Positions 1 to 10,409 of a stretch of DNA of 64,000 nt are shown here, piece by piece; the first letter of the stretch is position 1; each line of letters starts with the position of its first letter. Source of the DNA: Ulota crispa (taxonomy: Eukaryota > Streptophyta > Bryopsida > Orthotrichales > Orthotrichaceae); assembly GCA_963920765.1 (NCBI GenBank), contig OY987242.1, positions 27,614,002 through 27,678,001 of the forward strand, read 5' to 3'. The position numbers were made by a program, and so were the translations under genes. Under the pieces are notes generated by a model. It was not told the origin of the DNA. It did no database searches and saw only the letters and a list, made by a program, of their open reading frames with translations.

Positions 1-1
1 A

Positions 2-901
2 AGCGTCGACTCGTTGCCACCGGTGATTGTCATGCCTGTCACAACGGCGCTGAAAGCGGTGCGAGACTTGCCTGGGAACCCCAAACGAAGCACGGCGGCG
101 GATCCCCGAACGCCATTTCAAACGCCACGAGACTCGTTCAAGATGACGGGGCAAGAGATAGTAGCCATACCTTCGAATCTCAAACGAGGGGATGGAACTG
201 CGCCGAGGAATTCCTTCATGGTGACGGAGCAAGAGCTGGTGATGAAGAGCGAGGCAACCACGCTTTCGAGCTCAGGACTTGTCAAGGGCAAAGAAGGTTA
301 CGTCATCACGTCGCAGCGGAGTGAGCATCATGTCGAAGAGGTGCAGCGCAGGTCAGTTCGGAGCCGATCCACCTCGCCGGATTACGTCCGCTCTCGTCAC
401 TACGAGGATTCGGACTCGGTGACGAGTACGAGCTTCACCAGCTCGACGACGTCCAGCAGTCGCCGCGGCGGCCACCAGTATCGACGCAATGGTCGCAATG
501 GCGACTCTCTGGGCAAGCATCACTCCCGTGGTCACAGAGCGGACAAGAGCGGGCGGTCGGATGAGCACCATAGTCATTCGCACAGAAAGCATCGCCAGAA
601 GGAAGGCTCTTACACTGGTGGGCAAAGCCAGCGCTCAAGCGACTCGCATCCTGCTCGCCTCAGCTCTGCAACAACTCAATCTCGGAGCCAGCACAGTGGG
701 CACCATCTTTACACGAAGTCGGGGTCTGTTGGCAGTCACCACACCGGCTCGGAGCACCATTCTGGCAGCCATCGGAGTGGGCATCGGCATAAGGAGCGTC
801 ACAAGGAGCATCATAGCTATCGCAGAAGTCAGAGTTTTAGTGACGACTCTGGTGCTGGTAGCGACTTCGTGGCACCCAGACGAAGACACCACCGTACTTA
901 G
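2..901 (+). CDS. 3' part of a Ser/His/Arg-rich low-complexity protein, 5' end outside the window
   Basis: The frame is open from the left edge of the window to a stop at 899-901. The first in-frame ATG is at 32, but nothing shows that it is the true start. The protein has two diverged copies of a short motif near its N-terminus (PRDSFKMTGQEIVA and PRNSFMVTEQELVM). A long tail follows, dominated by Ser, His, Arg and Gly, with repeated HHS, SGSH and RHK patterns and a basic end (APRRRHHRT). Its GC content is much higher than the flanking intergenic DNA, as expected for an exon. I do not recognise a family; the tail looks disordered. The gene converges on the phosphatase/transporter gene that ends at 1745. 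Fairly sure it is coding, function unknown. Confidence 0.6.
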   Translation, partial: SVDSLPPVIVMPVTTALKAVRDLPGNPKRSTAADPRTPFQTPRDSFKMTGQEIVAIPSNLKRGDGTAPRNSFMVTEQELVMKSEATTLSSSGLVKGKEGYVITSQRSEHHVEEVQRRSVRSRSTSPDYVRSRHYEDSDSVTSTSFTSSTTSSSRRGGHQYRRNGRNGDSLGKHHSRGHRADKSGRSDEHHSHSHRKHRQKEGSYTGGQSQRSSDSHPARLSSATTQSRSQHSGHHLYTKSGSVGSHHTGSEHHSGSHRSGHRHKERHKEHHSYRRSQSFSDDSGAGSDFVAPRRRHHRT

Positions 902-1744
902 AAATGCCCTCTTAAACCTTTTCTCAATGACTTCTATACTCTGATATTCTAGAATACCACATTTTCATCGACTGGGTACTCATTCAAACTAAGTTATAGT
1001 GAAAAAGTCGAGACTACTGGGGGTACGATCAGAGAGATCTGACTGTAGTAGCTAAAATTGACAAGCGATCTACATTCGCTACGTCTCTAAACCCTGCATC
1101 CCGCTTTTGTACAGTCACGGGCACCCATGGTGTTTGCGGAACGGAAGGGTAATTGGCTTCAAAGCTTTGTTATCAATGGCAAGCGGTGTCGCTCTTTTTC
1201 AGTATCATGCAGATCTCTTTGCAGACTTTTTATTCAATCGTACAAAGTGCTGATTTTGAGAGATTCGTGAAGAATGCAGTTCTTACGAAAACAGCACACA
1301 AGCGTTGGAGCCAACTCAATAACAGTCCAGAAATTCAAACCCCAGATTTTCTTAGATTTACATTGCTTGGTTACTTTTGTATGGGTACAGGGGCAGAATA
1401 GGAGAGAGTTTTCAAAGCTTTAGATCTTATAGCAAGTAGTTCTCTACCATTTTGCAGGGTTTTGCAAGTGTATGCAAGTCTCTCTGTACATCCTTCGTTT
1501 GTACAGAGAGCAGGATCTGAGAACTATGAAACATGCAATTCTTATGTAGAAACTCGAGAAAAATCATGCAATTCATGTAATCTATTGATACTGCCAGTGA
1601 AGAAAAAACCAGTTGGACGAGTCGGAGGAAAAAATTGACATTGCAGAGGTGCAAGCTTAGCGCTCATAACGCAATGCGATTGATATTACAGAAGAGAATC
1701 GCGAATCAAACAATGAAAATCGTGGAGGTAACTGGGGATTCTGT
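902..1744. other. Intergenic space between two convergent genes
   Basis: About 840 bp with only short unsupported reading frames (for example 1153-1401 and 1427-1654). It should hold the 3' untranslated regions of both converging genes. There is no long A tract after the transporter stop that would mark a recent retrocopy tail. Confidence 0.5.
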
Positions 1745-2961
1745 TTACTTGTTGAGGATGCCGACAAGTGTTGAAGCAGCAAACACAAGAAAGAGAACGC
1801 CTCCGACATACGCGATGAGCTTCTCGGAGATATACTCGCTCAAAAACGATCCACCCAGGACAGCCAACACAGTCGCCGCGCCATGTCCAGCAATAGCGCC
1901 CGTGACCACTCCAGCAGGCGACGAGGCGGCCGCCAGTGCAATAGTGGAAAAGAACGATTTATCTCCCCACTCAGCCACAAACACCAACGCAAACGTCGAA
2001 ACCACAGTACTCGCTGCAGCTTGAAAGCCTAAGTTGCCATTCGCACCGATTCCAGCAATAGCAAGCTCGGCGTCCTGCTTCTCCTCCTCGGCCTTGGAGG
2101 TCTTCATGGATGCCGCGTCCACCAATGTGGACACGCCGAAGTACACCAGCAACACCACGGCAGCCAGATCGTCCAGCGGCAGTTGCGTTGCTGGAATCAA
2201 GTCGTCCAAGTAATGAAATGCGCGCCCTAACGTAACCGAGATCACTGTCATTGCCGCCAAAGCTCCAAACGTGCCTGCAAATACCGCCAGGTTGGATTTG
2301 CGGGTGGCCAGGAGTGCGGCGATGAAGAATGTCTTGTCTCCGATTTCGGAGAAGAAAATGAGCAGAAACGCGGACGAGAATCCATTCTGGAAATCGTTCA
2401 GGTCCGTTATGGGAGCCACTTCGGCCAGATTTGCTTGCTCGGCGAACGCTGGCAAGCAAAGCTGTAAGCCTAATAAGCCTGCCATCACCGCCGCTTTCGA
2501 AACATCCACGCGCGTGAAAACGTGACGCTGTTGTACCAATTCGAGGTAACCATCTGCTCCTCCCCGCACCTCGTCCTGGCTGCTGCTGCTCGCCTTGAAG
2601 AAGCTCCGCCACTTGCTTCGCTCTTCGGTTCCTCCTACAATGCCACTACTGGTTCGAAACCTTGCGCCAGAGAGAGACAATCTAGTGCCCAAGTTTGTTA
2701 GCAGGCGCCGTGACGAGGAGAATTGAGATGCTACACTAGGATAACGTCGTGCTCCCACATCAACTGTAGCTCGTAGAGAATCCAAGGCACTGGTGGAACT
2801 GTGATCAGGCTCCTCCTCACCCCCACTTCGGGGAGAATCCAAACTCATGTCTGGTGTCGTTGCTGCCATTTCCTTCGCATTGTCCACGATTTCTTCCGCT
2901 GGAGGATTCTGCCCCTTCACCACATGCGCCACGATCACTGTGATATCGTCCATTTTGCCAC
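1745..2961 (-). CDS. Exon 11: PBCP C-terminus fused in frame to a chloroplast Mn transporter (CMT1-like GDT1 family)
   Basis: The acceptor AG at 2963-2962 opens an exon that begins with the last PP2C motif (GGKMDDITVIVAHVV), where plant PBCP proteins normally end. Here the frame stays open. After an acidic linker comes a Ser/Arg-rich stretch (about residues 399-465) that looks like a chloroplast transit peptide, then a hydrophobic segment ending LPAFAEQ (residue 502-508 region). The transporter body follows, with two repeats of three membrane helices, each with the family's E-x-G-D-K signature. The second-half motif FVAEWGDKSFFSTIALAAAS and the DDLAAV segment are closer to CMT1 than to PAM71. 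CMT1 is known in Arabidopsis as an inner-envelope Mn carrier. The whole transporter part has no intron, unlike the angiosperm gene, which suggests a processed copy. It could also be translated separately from an internal ATG such as that of MAATTPDM. Confidence 0.9.
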
Positions 2962-5900
2962 CTGCACAAGTTGCAGTCCCATGTAAAGTAAGGTAGGTAC
3001 ACCCTAAAATTGCCACTTTTGGTGGTGAGCATAGCTTTCATAGTTCTTTACTCTTGTTAGTAAATGAAAGAGAAGTGAATGAAGGGGGTTCCCAAGCAAT
3101 GCTTTATTGGATACTAGATGCAAAAGTTATGAAGATTCAAAGTGCTTGTTACTTGAGAGCCTTTAAACCAACACTTGAGCAAATGCTTTGGTGGTCTATG
3201 TCAATGTTGCATCAAAATGTCATTTATTCACATTTCCATTGAATAAAGATCTTAATTATTTATAACAAAAACTGAAATCCGTTAGTTAAGGGCATTGCAA
3301 AACTTCAAAATCTTAGGGTAGGAAACTCTTTAATGTTTTGTGAAAGTTGTAGGGGTGTATACACTTAATATTTTGAAATTTTGACACGAATTGACTATGC
3401 ACATGGCTTGGTTTTCATTTATTAATATGCGAATTACTATATACAAAAAACTTGCTTAAGAATTCAAATTTTAGGTTTGGTGACCAAATAATTAAGGAAT
3501 ATGTCACCTACAGAAAATTCTAATAAGCATGTATATGGATTTTGTAAATGACCAGCTTAAGAAGTAGAATTTACATCAAGTATATCACCTCGTTTTCTAC
3601 TTACTTAAAAACATTGACCGACAATGTTTTAAAGGTTTTTTACTCACTTAGGATAAAAGTATATGTACCTAAAAACATACACATCTAAACCTTGCATTGG
3701 TTTTCACCCTTCATATCAATATTACATACTTCAGATTAGCAATTAGCAAAAATAATTTTTTTGCTAGCACTTACTTTTGGTGAAATTCATTGATTGCTAG
3801 AGTCGTTCTTACTTTCTCACCAAAACAAGGTCAAACACCCCCTTTTAGAATGAAAATTAAGGGAAAATCTAAAATCTAAAATCTAAGACTTTAAGCTGGC
3901 AATTACAAGTTAGTGACAATCATAAGTGGCTTTAAAATTACACAAGAGAAACAAAATGTAAGTTTCCGAAGATTTTTGACCAATTGGAAATTTGTTGAGA
4001 GCAAGTCAACTTGCCTGTCAATTTCTGTCCCAATATCTTCTTGTGCCAAGGCACGTCCAAGCCCTGCAAAGTCAAACAAAGATGTTATTCTATGCAAGAA
4101 GCTATTGAACCAACCAAGGCCTAAGGTAGGAACCTATCCTAATGAAAATATTTAATGTGGACTTTTGTCCCCATTGAGCACGAGAATTCCAATGAAATAC
4201 AAAGCTGTATTGATTAATCTTGGATTTTCAAAGTGTAAACATGTAGAGTGAGTGAAACTGGGGTTGTTCCTGACTCATTTGTTGTTGGACACTGTCATAT
4301 TCATTGCATTCTTAACATGTACTTGTTGATTTACTATATTTATTCTAATAACATAAAATCTACTTATGACATGTCAAAAAAATACTAGAAAAACAACTTC
4401 CCTAAAAGAAAGGGTTTATTACTTGAATTTGTTTTTCAAATGATAACAACGTGGTAAAAAGCTCATGAAACTAAGAAGAAAGCAAAAGGAGCCAAACCTG
4501 CTGGATGGCTTCTTTGCTGTAAGGCGATTCAAATGTAGGATCCCGGGAATTTCTGCTGGCCAAAGCTGCCAATGCGTTCGCTGCAATTCAGCCACTTAGA
4601 AGTGTCAACATCCAGGCTACTCATAAAATGATTTCACATTTACCTAGTATCAACAAAATCTAATTCTGTAATGAACAAGTTCAACCATACTCAACCAGAC
4701 CATTCTCCAGAAAAAGCTAAACAAGTTTTGAATGAGAGCTCACTTACATTTTTAAATGATATGTTTGTAATAAGTGAGTACCAACGAGAAATCAAAATAG
4801 AGTCAAAATCAACCCAACTTTCAAAGGTATGTGTGCCCAATGGATTCTAGAATGTTATGTTACGCAATACCATCCTTAGCTAAAACCATTGAACTGATTT
4901 AATGGGAGCCAACTTGGATTCCTAGAGGTGGGGATGCCATCAAGTAGAATCAACGATGTAAGGTAACTATGCAATGGTTATAAAGCCAAATACAAGTTGC
5001 CTAACATTGGAAGGTCCCTGAAATGGAGCAATTCAACCTACATAACAAATTGAGGAGATTAACCACTTGGCGCTCAAGCTTGGCTAACACCGCTTTCAAT
5101 TCTGTGCGGCTACTTATGTTTGAACTTACATTCTATCACTGTGAGTGAAGTAGCGCATGGTAAGCACTCTTCAAAATACATTAAAACTAGTTCTTTACAT
5201 TTATGGTGTTTAGGAGAATTAAAATAGGATAAGAATTGGCCAAACTTTCAAGGGCGTGTGAGACGGGTTACAGGAGCTTGACTCTAGTTTAAAGGATCAA
5301 TGTGAATGAAGCGTCTCTTGGAAATAGTTCAACTATCTAAGCCCTCTAAACCTAGATGGTGAATTCCATCCTTGATGTCTCCGTTAGGAGGTAGACCTTA
5401 TAAAGAACTGATATGTTCTTTCCCCAATAAATTCTTGAGTCTCTATATGACAACAAGGTCAATTGACCTCATCATAGTTGAGTGTATTATGGTGGTAAGC
5501 ACCTTGCCAAATGCCCAGATTCAAGATCATGACACTTCTTTGCTGTGCCAAGGCCAAAGCCATTAGGCCAAGACCGCAAGTGCCTTGAACTACAGAATGA
5601 AATGATATGTTGTGCAGTGTTGAAGTCTAAGAGAATTGCTCTATAGATTGAAGTAAACACTGAAGTAAATATTGAATTAGAGCAGCTTACCACAACGTTC
5701 AGCTGACTCCTGATCAGAACCACCAAAAATACTGAGCGTAGTCTCAATATCCCGATCATACACGTTATCAAATAGTCCATCAGAACCCATAACAATGCAG
5801 TCCCCTTCCTTTAGCTCCGCTGTGAATACCTGCTCCAAACTCAAATTCTTTCAATACAAACCAGGCTCTTAAGGAGCATATGAACACTAAACATATGAAC

Positions 5901-8900
5901 TTAATCCCTACATACCCGATCTAACAATTAAAAAATCCGTTCACTTTGGAAGTTGATAGTCACTTTATGGAACGTTTAGAACTAATTGTTATCATTGAAA
6001 AATACAAGACATGAGTTCTTCGTAGTATTGATACAATTTACTACTTTTCGACACTGCAAGCTTGAGAGACATTTTCAAAGTCAAACAGAGGCATTTTCAA
6101 AGTCAAGGACTCAAATTTTTCACTTAATTTTCGGTTAATAATGCGTTTAAACTCAATCATAAAACTGAAGTTCTCGTAGTCTGCCTTTTCCATCCAAATT
6201 TCAAGAACATCAGAATAGCAACTTTTGTGGCCTTCGAAGGCAACATCTAACACTATTGACAGGAGCTAAATTTGATTTTTTTTTTAAAGTTTCTTTTTGT
6301 GTGGCGTTAAGAAATGCAATGATTACACAACGATATTAAACACAATTATCTCCATTGTTGCTAAAATTTTCACACTAATTAAAACCGTCTTCTGATTATT
6401 AATATTAATAATACTATTCTTGTTAGGAAAGAACACCTTTAAAAATCAAATGAAGTTCTTTTTTAATAATTTTAACTATGAAAAAATCAAGACGAAACCA
6501 AGCCGTAACTTATCATTACATGGGAAAACATCAAGTTTTTAACATGCATGATTTAAAAGAATTATTTCAACTCCTTCAAATACGGAAGTAACCCCAATTG
6601 GTCATCTGGGCATTTTAAGGGTTAATTCCTGAAAGCAACCAATATGCAAGATGATACATAGTAGAAAGCGATATAGAAAACACGGTGTAGTGAAAGTCCT
6701 ACTCTGACGTACATCCTTTCAGAGTTTAAGAGGTTACCACAGCATCTGCCGCTGACTGGCCACTACTCTCAGAACTGAATTGATATGGACAATCAAAGTA
6801 ATGCTGCTGCGGCTTAGTTGCAAACAAAACTCGACCTGCAGCAACACGAACCTTCATGAAAACCAAAGCTTCTCTGTCAGACCAATCAAAACTCAACTCA
6901 TGCATTAGTCATTTGGCCCGCAACTCAAATTCCCTAGGAATTCACTATTTTACAACAGTTTGAAGACTTTTCGTTGTGGAGAACTTAAGTTTTGCACGAA
7001 AACAAACATACTACGTGATAAAAACTGCTATAGATCCTGATAAGTAAATACTTTTTTTGACACATTAATGATCAACTTCTTGAGAAGTGAAGAGGACTCA
7101 GGGGCCAAGTCTGCAAAGTTTTTTTTTCTCACGGGAGATTCTGCAACTGCGGAATTCAGTAGTCCTACATAGATAATGGAGCAGTAGGGAAATAGATAAG
7201 CACAGTACCTTGCCGAAGTATCCGGAGACCGCAATCACCAACACTAGCAACGTGCATCGTGCCATTTCTTTCCAAGAGTGCCAAGATGCTTCCTTACAGA
7301 CAGCCGCAAGAAGGCGTCAATCAACAGTCCATGACTTCGTAAACACTTTCACTACTCCCATCACCAACTCAAGGCTGAGAATATGATTTGCGACACCTTA
7401 AGCATTTCAATCAATTTGTGGAAGTGTGCTTTCATTGAGAGGTTATTGAATATAGCTCATTAGAGAGATCACTTTGGGTGCTACTATAAGAGCCAAACTC
7501 TCTCTGAATCTAAACCACTATAAATGACAGTAAAAAACCCCAAGTAGATTCAAAGATCGATCGGTAGCCATAGACAGCCAGGCATGTCATACTCACACTC
7601 TACTTGCCAATCAGATATACATTCAAAAATACTGTAGTCTGATAGTAACTCACGCTGTAGCAGCTCCAACAGCACTTGTTGCAGCATGTGCCTTGGCCAA
7701 TAGCATCTGCGCATTGAACTCCATCTGGCCACATCAACGGCCGAGCCATCGTCAACGTACGATCTCGAAATACATGTTATTTCTCTAGCTCCACACAGCT
7801 GAATGGACTCACTTCGAAAGCAGACAGAATGAAGTTACAAGCATAAGCATGCTCTACAATCCAACTTGGTACCTAGAATAAGACTACATTGTTTTTAAAG
7901 CAGACCTCCTCAGAAGATACCGCCGCTTCTGCATGTGCCATGAGCTCTTTGGAATACAGAGCAGGGTCAACATTTTGCTCTGCCCACCTGTCAAAGAATG
8001 CCTCGATTATGTTTAGGTGCTGATTACATTTGCATGTAGTTATGCACTATTATTAACCAATTCGAGCACGGTCTCTTTGTTTTCCGTAAGAGTAGAGATC
8101 CTGCAAGTGAGGTGTCAGCGGACAGTTTAATTAAAACTCCTCTACCAGAACCCTAAAGAACGGTGTTCCATCCTATGGTACGGTGTTACATAAAAATAGA
8201 GAAGGAATGTAATCTTTGAGTATGTTGGCTAAGTAATTTTTAATCATGACGGACATCCATCATGCAAAAACCATAATACTCCAGTAGTTAAGCAGTAGCA
8301 AATACAGAAAACCAAGAGGCTTGCTGGCCAAATGACTGTAACGCGTTATTCATTAAATTGGGAAAAATTGACATTTTGGGACTTTTGGATTTTATGTTTT
8401 TTAAAGAGTATTCAATGAATACTCTTTAAAAAACATAAAATCCAAAAGTCCCAAAATGTCACTTTTTCCCAATTTAATGAATAACGCGTTCTGTGGAGTT
8501 CTTTTCTGATTGGTGAACATGTCGTCCGCGCATGAACTGATACAATATTGACAGATACAGTTTGTTCTTCTGCACAAAAAGTAGGGCATGTACAAAGGGC
8601 TACATGAACGATCTTACCCCCCGACCCCATCGGCTATTCCAAGCACACCCCCTCCGAAGTTGTTCACAAAATAAGCATCTTCGCCACCTTTGGCCACCTT
8701 TTCAGAGAAAAACAATTCACTTCAAGGCCCCAAACTTGAGTGTCCAATCGAAGCATAGCAACTCTAGATTGCTTTTGAAGTGACAAAAACTCAAATTTAC
8801 CGCCACATAATGACGAATTCAATCAGTTCATAGAACTAGGATCCCTGTTGTCCATGAATCCATGAGATATTATTCCCTGGCAACGATTTGACAATCCAAG

Positions 8901-9395
8901 TTGGCATATTTCTGTATAAAACAATCTAATGCTAGAATCAACATGCTCATTACCTTATCAGGATGTGGAGTCACGTTAGCTCCAACTGCAAATGCCACTT
9001 CCACACTGCAAAACACCATCCAAACAAAACAAGAAAAAAAAAAAGATCAGTCAATCATGACATTCAGAATTTCATAAGAAAGAATTGTGCCTCTCTCTCA
9101 AAGCGAAAATGCGCACGTACGAGGGGTCGTCGATTCGGTTGGGAATGCACTGCGGTCTATTCTGGAACGCTGTCTCGTTGCATTGGATAAGGGCGCCGAA
9201 AGTTGGCTCTCTCGTCCTCCGAACAACATTCCTCGACACAGGAAAGGGGACGACAAACGTGGACGATAAAGCCATTGACGAAGCCTGACATTGCCGGACT
9301 GCAGCCACGTGTCTCGTTGTCTCACGCGACTGTGATTCCAAAACATGACTTCGGGCCGAAACGCCCCCGACAGTCTTCGCCCGCACACACGCCAT
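1745..9395 (-). CDS. Chimeric chloroplast gene: IPMS-derived leader, PSII core phosphatase (PBCP-type PP2C), CMT1/GDT1 manganese transporter
   Basis: Model on the minus strand, exons in order: 9395-9121 (tentative), 9005-8954, 8697-8618, 7987-7906, 7724-7654, 7288-7209, 6835-6738, 5829-5691, 4580-4498, 4063-4015, 2961-1745. All phases match and the total is 2226 nt, or 741 residues. Residues 1-91 are the IPMS leader. Residues 93-350 match PBCP (Arabidopsis At2g30170 type): TPHPDK (104-109), KGGEDAYF, IADGVGGWAEQNVDP (130-144), SVGDCGL, CPYQFSSE, VMGSDGLFDN (259-268) and GGKMDDITVIVA (337-348), with the PP2C metal-site Asp residues D116, D132, D263 and D341/D342 present. No stop follows; the frame continues into a two-domain UPF0016 transporter with EIGDK (542-546) and EWGDK (667-671). 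Exons 2-11 are secure by homology. Use of the first exon and translation of the whole as one chain are inference. Intron 10 has a GC donor. Confidence 0.75.
2962..4014 (-). other. Intron 10 of the phosphatase-transporter gene, GC-AG type
   Basis: The donor after codon ACA-G is GCAAGT (4014-4009) instead of GTAAGT. It is forced by homology on both sides (GQKLT before, GGKMDD after) and by phase 1 at both ends. The acceptor is TTGTGCAG. GC donors with an otherwise perfect consensus are a known minor class of U2 introns. The intron is AT-rich. Near its 3' end, at about 2986-3004, it contains a single sequence resembling the TAAGGTAG end of another repeat family in the window. Confidence 0.75.
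4015..9005 (-). CDS. Exons 2-10: photosystem II core phosphatase (PBCP-type PP2C) body
   Basis: Nine short exons of 49-139 nt encode a PP2C catalytic domain. The closest family I recognise is the chloroplast phosphatase that dephosphorylates photosystem II core proteins: the order TPHPDK, GGEDAYF, ADGVGGWAEQNVDP, YSKELMAHA, GDCGLR, HYFDCPYQ, GDCIVMGSDGLFDN, SRDPTFESPYSKEA, then GLDVPWHKKILGQKLT follows PBCP throughout. Length and motif spacing are normal and there is no frameshift or in-frame stop. Introns 2-9 are GT-AG. Intron 3 carries a 150-bp hairpin and intron 7 a probable piggyBac MITE. The reading frame looks maintained. The start exon of the original PBCP, with its own transit peptide, is not visible in this window. 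Confidence 0.9.
5901..6625. mobile_element. Probable piggyBac-type MITE inside intron 7 of the phosphatase gene
   Basis: The left end reads TTAATCCCTACATACCCGA and the right end, reverse complemented, TTAACCCTTAAAATGCCC. Both fit the window's TTAA-CCCCTnAnnGCCC terminal pattern, with the left copy degraded. The interior is AT-rich and non-coding. It lies wholly between exons 7 (6835-6738) and 8 (5829-5691), so splicing removes it. The pairing of the two ends is inferred. Confidence 0.45.
8341..8490. mobile_element. Near-perfect 150-bp hairpin MITE in intron 3 of the phosphatase gene
   Basis: Two arms of about 75 bp are reverse complements with, by eye, a single mismatch and essentially no loop. 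The outer ends read ACGCGTTATTCATTAAATTG and its complement. Related ends (TTCATTAA-TTTGGGAA and TTCCCAATTTAATGAATA) bound a longer element at 51384-51643, so this is probably a dispersed foldback MITE. It sits between exons 3 and 4. Confidence 0.8.
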
Positions 9396-10063
9396 TGCAG
9401 CTCTCTCTCCCAAATGCTCTTCACCAAAAAAAGATCGAATTCTCTCAAAGATTCGTCAAAATCCCACGCCCTTGTGCTCTCTCGTCTGTGTGTCTAGTCA
9501 ATCCGCATACGATTCCGTGACCGTGTCTCAAACCACGACCTCTCCAACCGCGACCGCATAAACCCTAGCCATTCCAACTCCGCTCCACCAAGTGAACATA
9601 AACCTCAAACCTTAAATTGAACCTTTGACGATCCAGAATGCGATTTCAGCTAACACAAAAAGCACGCCTCAGAATTGCACAGCTAAACCCGGAGGAATTC
9701 TCTTCTCATTCACGGCTCTGACCAGTACAGCTTGAGCCTGAGCCGTTCTGAACGAGCAAGCATTCGCCGTGAATCCTTTCGTGCAACAGAGTTTGCAGAA
9801 TTCGGTTGGAGCGCTGGCTGATTGAAGTGCCAGTGCCAGTGCCAGGGCTGAAGAAGATCGGAATGCGAGGACAGAGCGCTGCTGTTTGTGAAGAACGGTT
9901 AAGGTAAGAAGCACGGGGGATGAGGGAGTGGTGAATTCTGCAGCATTATCCGAAATAGTCATCCGTGTTCATCCAGTTAGTTTCATCCCCGCTGGAATCA
10001 GAAGTGAAGAAGGCGTGTGACGAACTTGCGAAAAGCGCTTCGCTTCGCCTGGCGATGATGCGT
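9104..10063 (-). repeat. Inverted duplicate of the IPMS promoter, 5' UTR and leader (copy 1)
   Basis: Read on the minus strand, this stretch aligns with 20613-21650 on the plus strand. Shared landmarks are AGGCGAAGCG, TTCACGGCGA, GTCAGAGCCGTGAATGA, GAGAGAGCTGCAATGGCGTG and the whole leader to GCGCATTTTCG, where similarity stops. The upstream half has many indels, while the leader is much better conserved. The duplication therefore carries a promoter region as well as coding sequence and points towards the phosphatase exons. Confidence 0.8.
9121..9395 (-). CDS. Partial IPMS leader copy, candidate first exon (transit peptide) of the phosphatase-transporter gene
   Basis: From the ATG at 9395-9393 the frame gives 91 residues that parallel residues 1-91 of the complete IPMS at 21359. 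They begin MACVRAKTV and reach PNRIDDPS with several substitutions but no frameshift or stop. Homology ends at 9104, a few bases beyond a GTACGT sequence at 9120-9115. A splice at that GT would leave the frame in phase 2, exactly what exon 2 (acceptor at 9006) needs. In IPMS this region is the chloroplast transit peptide. If spliced, the exon would supply an import signal and promoter to the phosphatase. If not spliced, it is only a truncated pseudogene with ten extra codons and a stop at 9072. Confidence 0.55.
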
Positions 10064-10257
10064 CGGAGCATCTCCAGTCCACTGACTCCACTGACTCCCG
10101 CCGACCCGCCTCGCAGCGCCGGATTGCAATAGCGGCGTGGACATGGTGAGGTCCACCGGTGAAAAAATCCCGATGGGCAAAAACGAACGGAGAGCGTCCC
10201 CAGACAACAGGCGAGGTCCACTGGTGGATGGACAACTCTAATTTGTGAGCATAAAAT

Positions 10258-10409
10258 AAGGTAGACACACCCAAATCCGACCCCTCCCCTTGGCCAACCA
10301 TCAATGTACCCAAGGAGTACATCTCAGTTCTGAAATGTACACCATGGGTACATATGGTTGAAATTGGGAAAGTCCTTTTAAAGGGTCGGATGTGGGTGTG
10401 TCTACCTTA
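10258..10409. mobile_element. Short TIR element, TAAGGTAGACACACCC family (copy 1)
   Basis: About 152 bp with terminal inverted repeats TAAGGTAGACACACCCAAAT and its complement at the right end (GGTGTGTCTACCTTA). A second copy in opposite orientation lies at 25476-25629 and shares the interior words TGAAATGTACACC and TTGATGGT. Non-coding, so a MITE of unassigned superfamily. Confidence 0.75.

Noticed and set aside
1635-2612. Reading frames of 129 and 213 codons overlapping the transporter exon
   Set aside because: They are antisense or shifted shadows of the GC-rich CMT1 frame, which has clear family motifs.
9072-9448. Several 60-116 codon frames on both strands around the IPMS leader copy
   Set aside because: Only the minus-strand frame starting at 9395 matches IPMS; the others are shadows, including the frame that starts at 9448.
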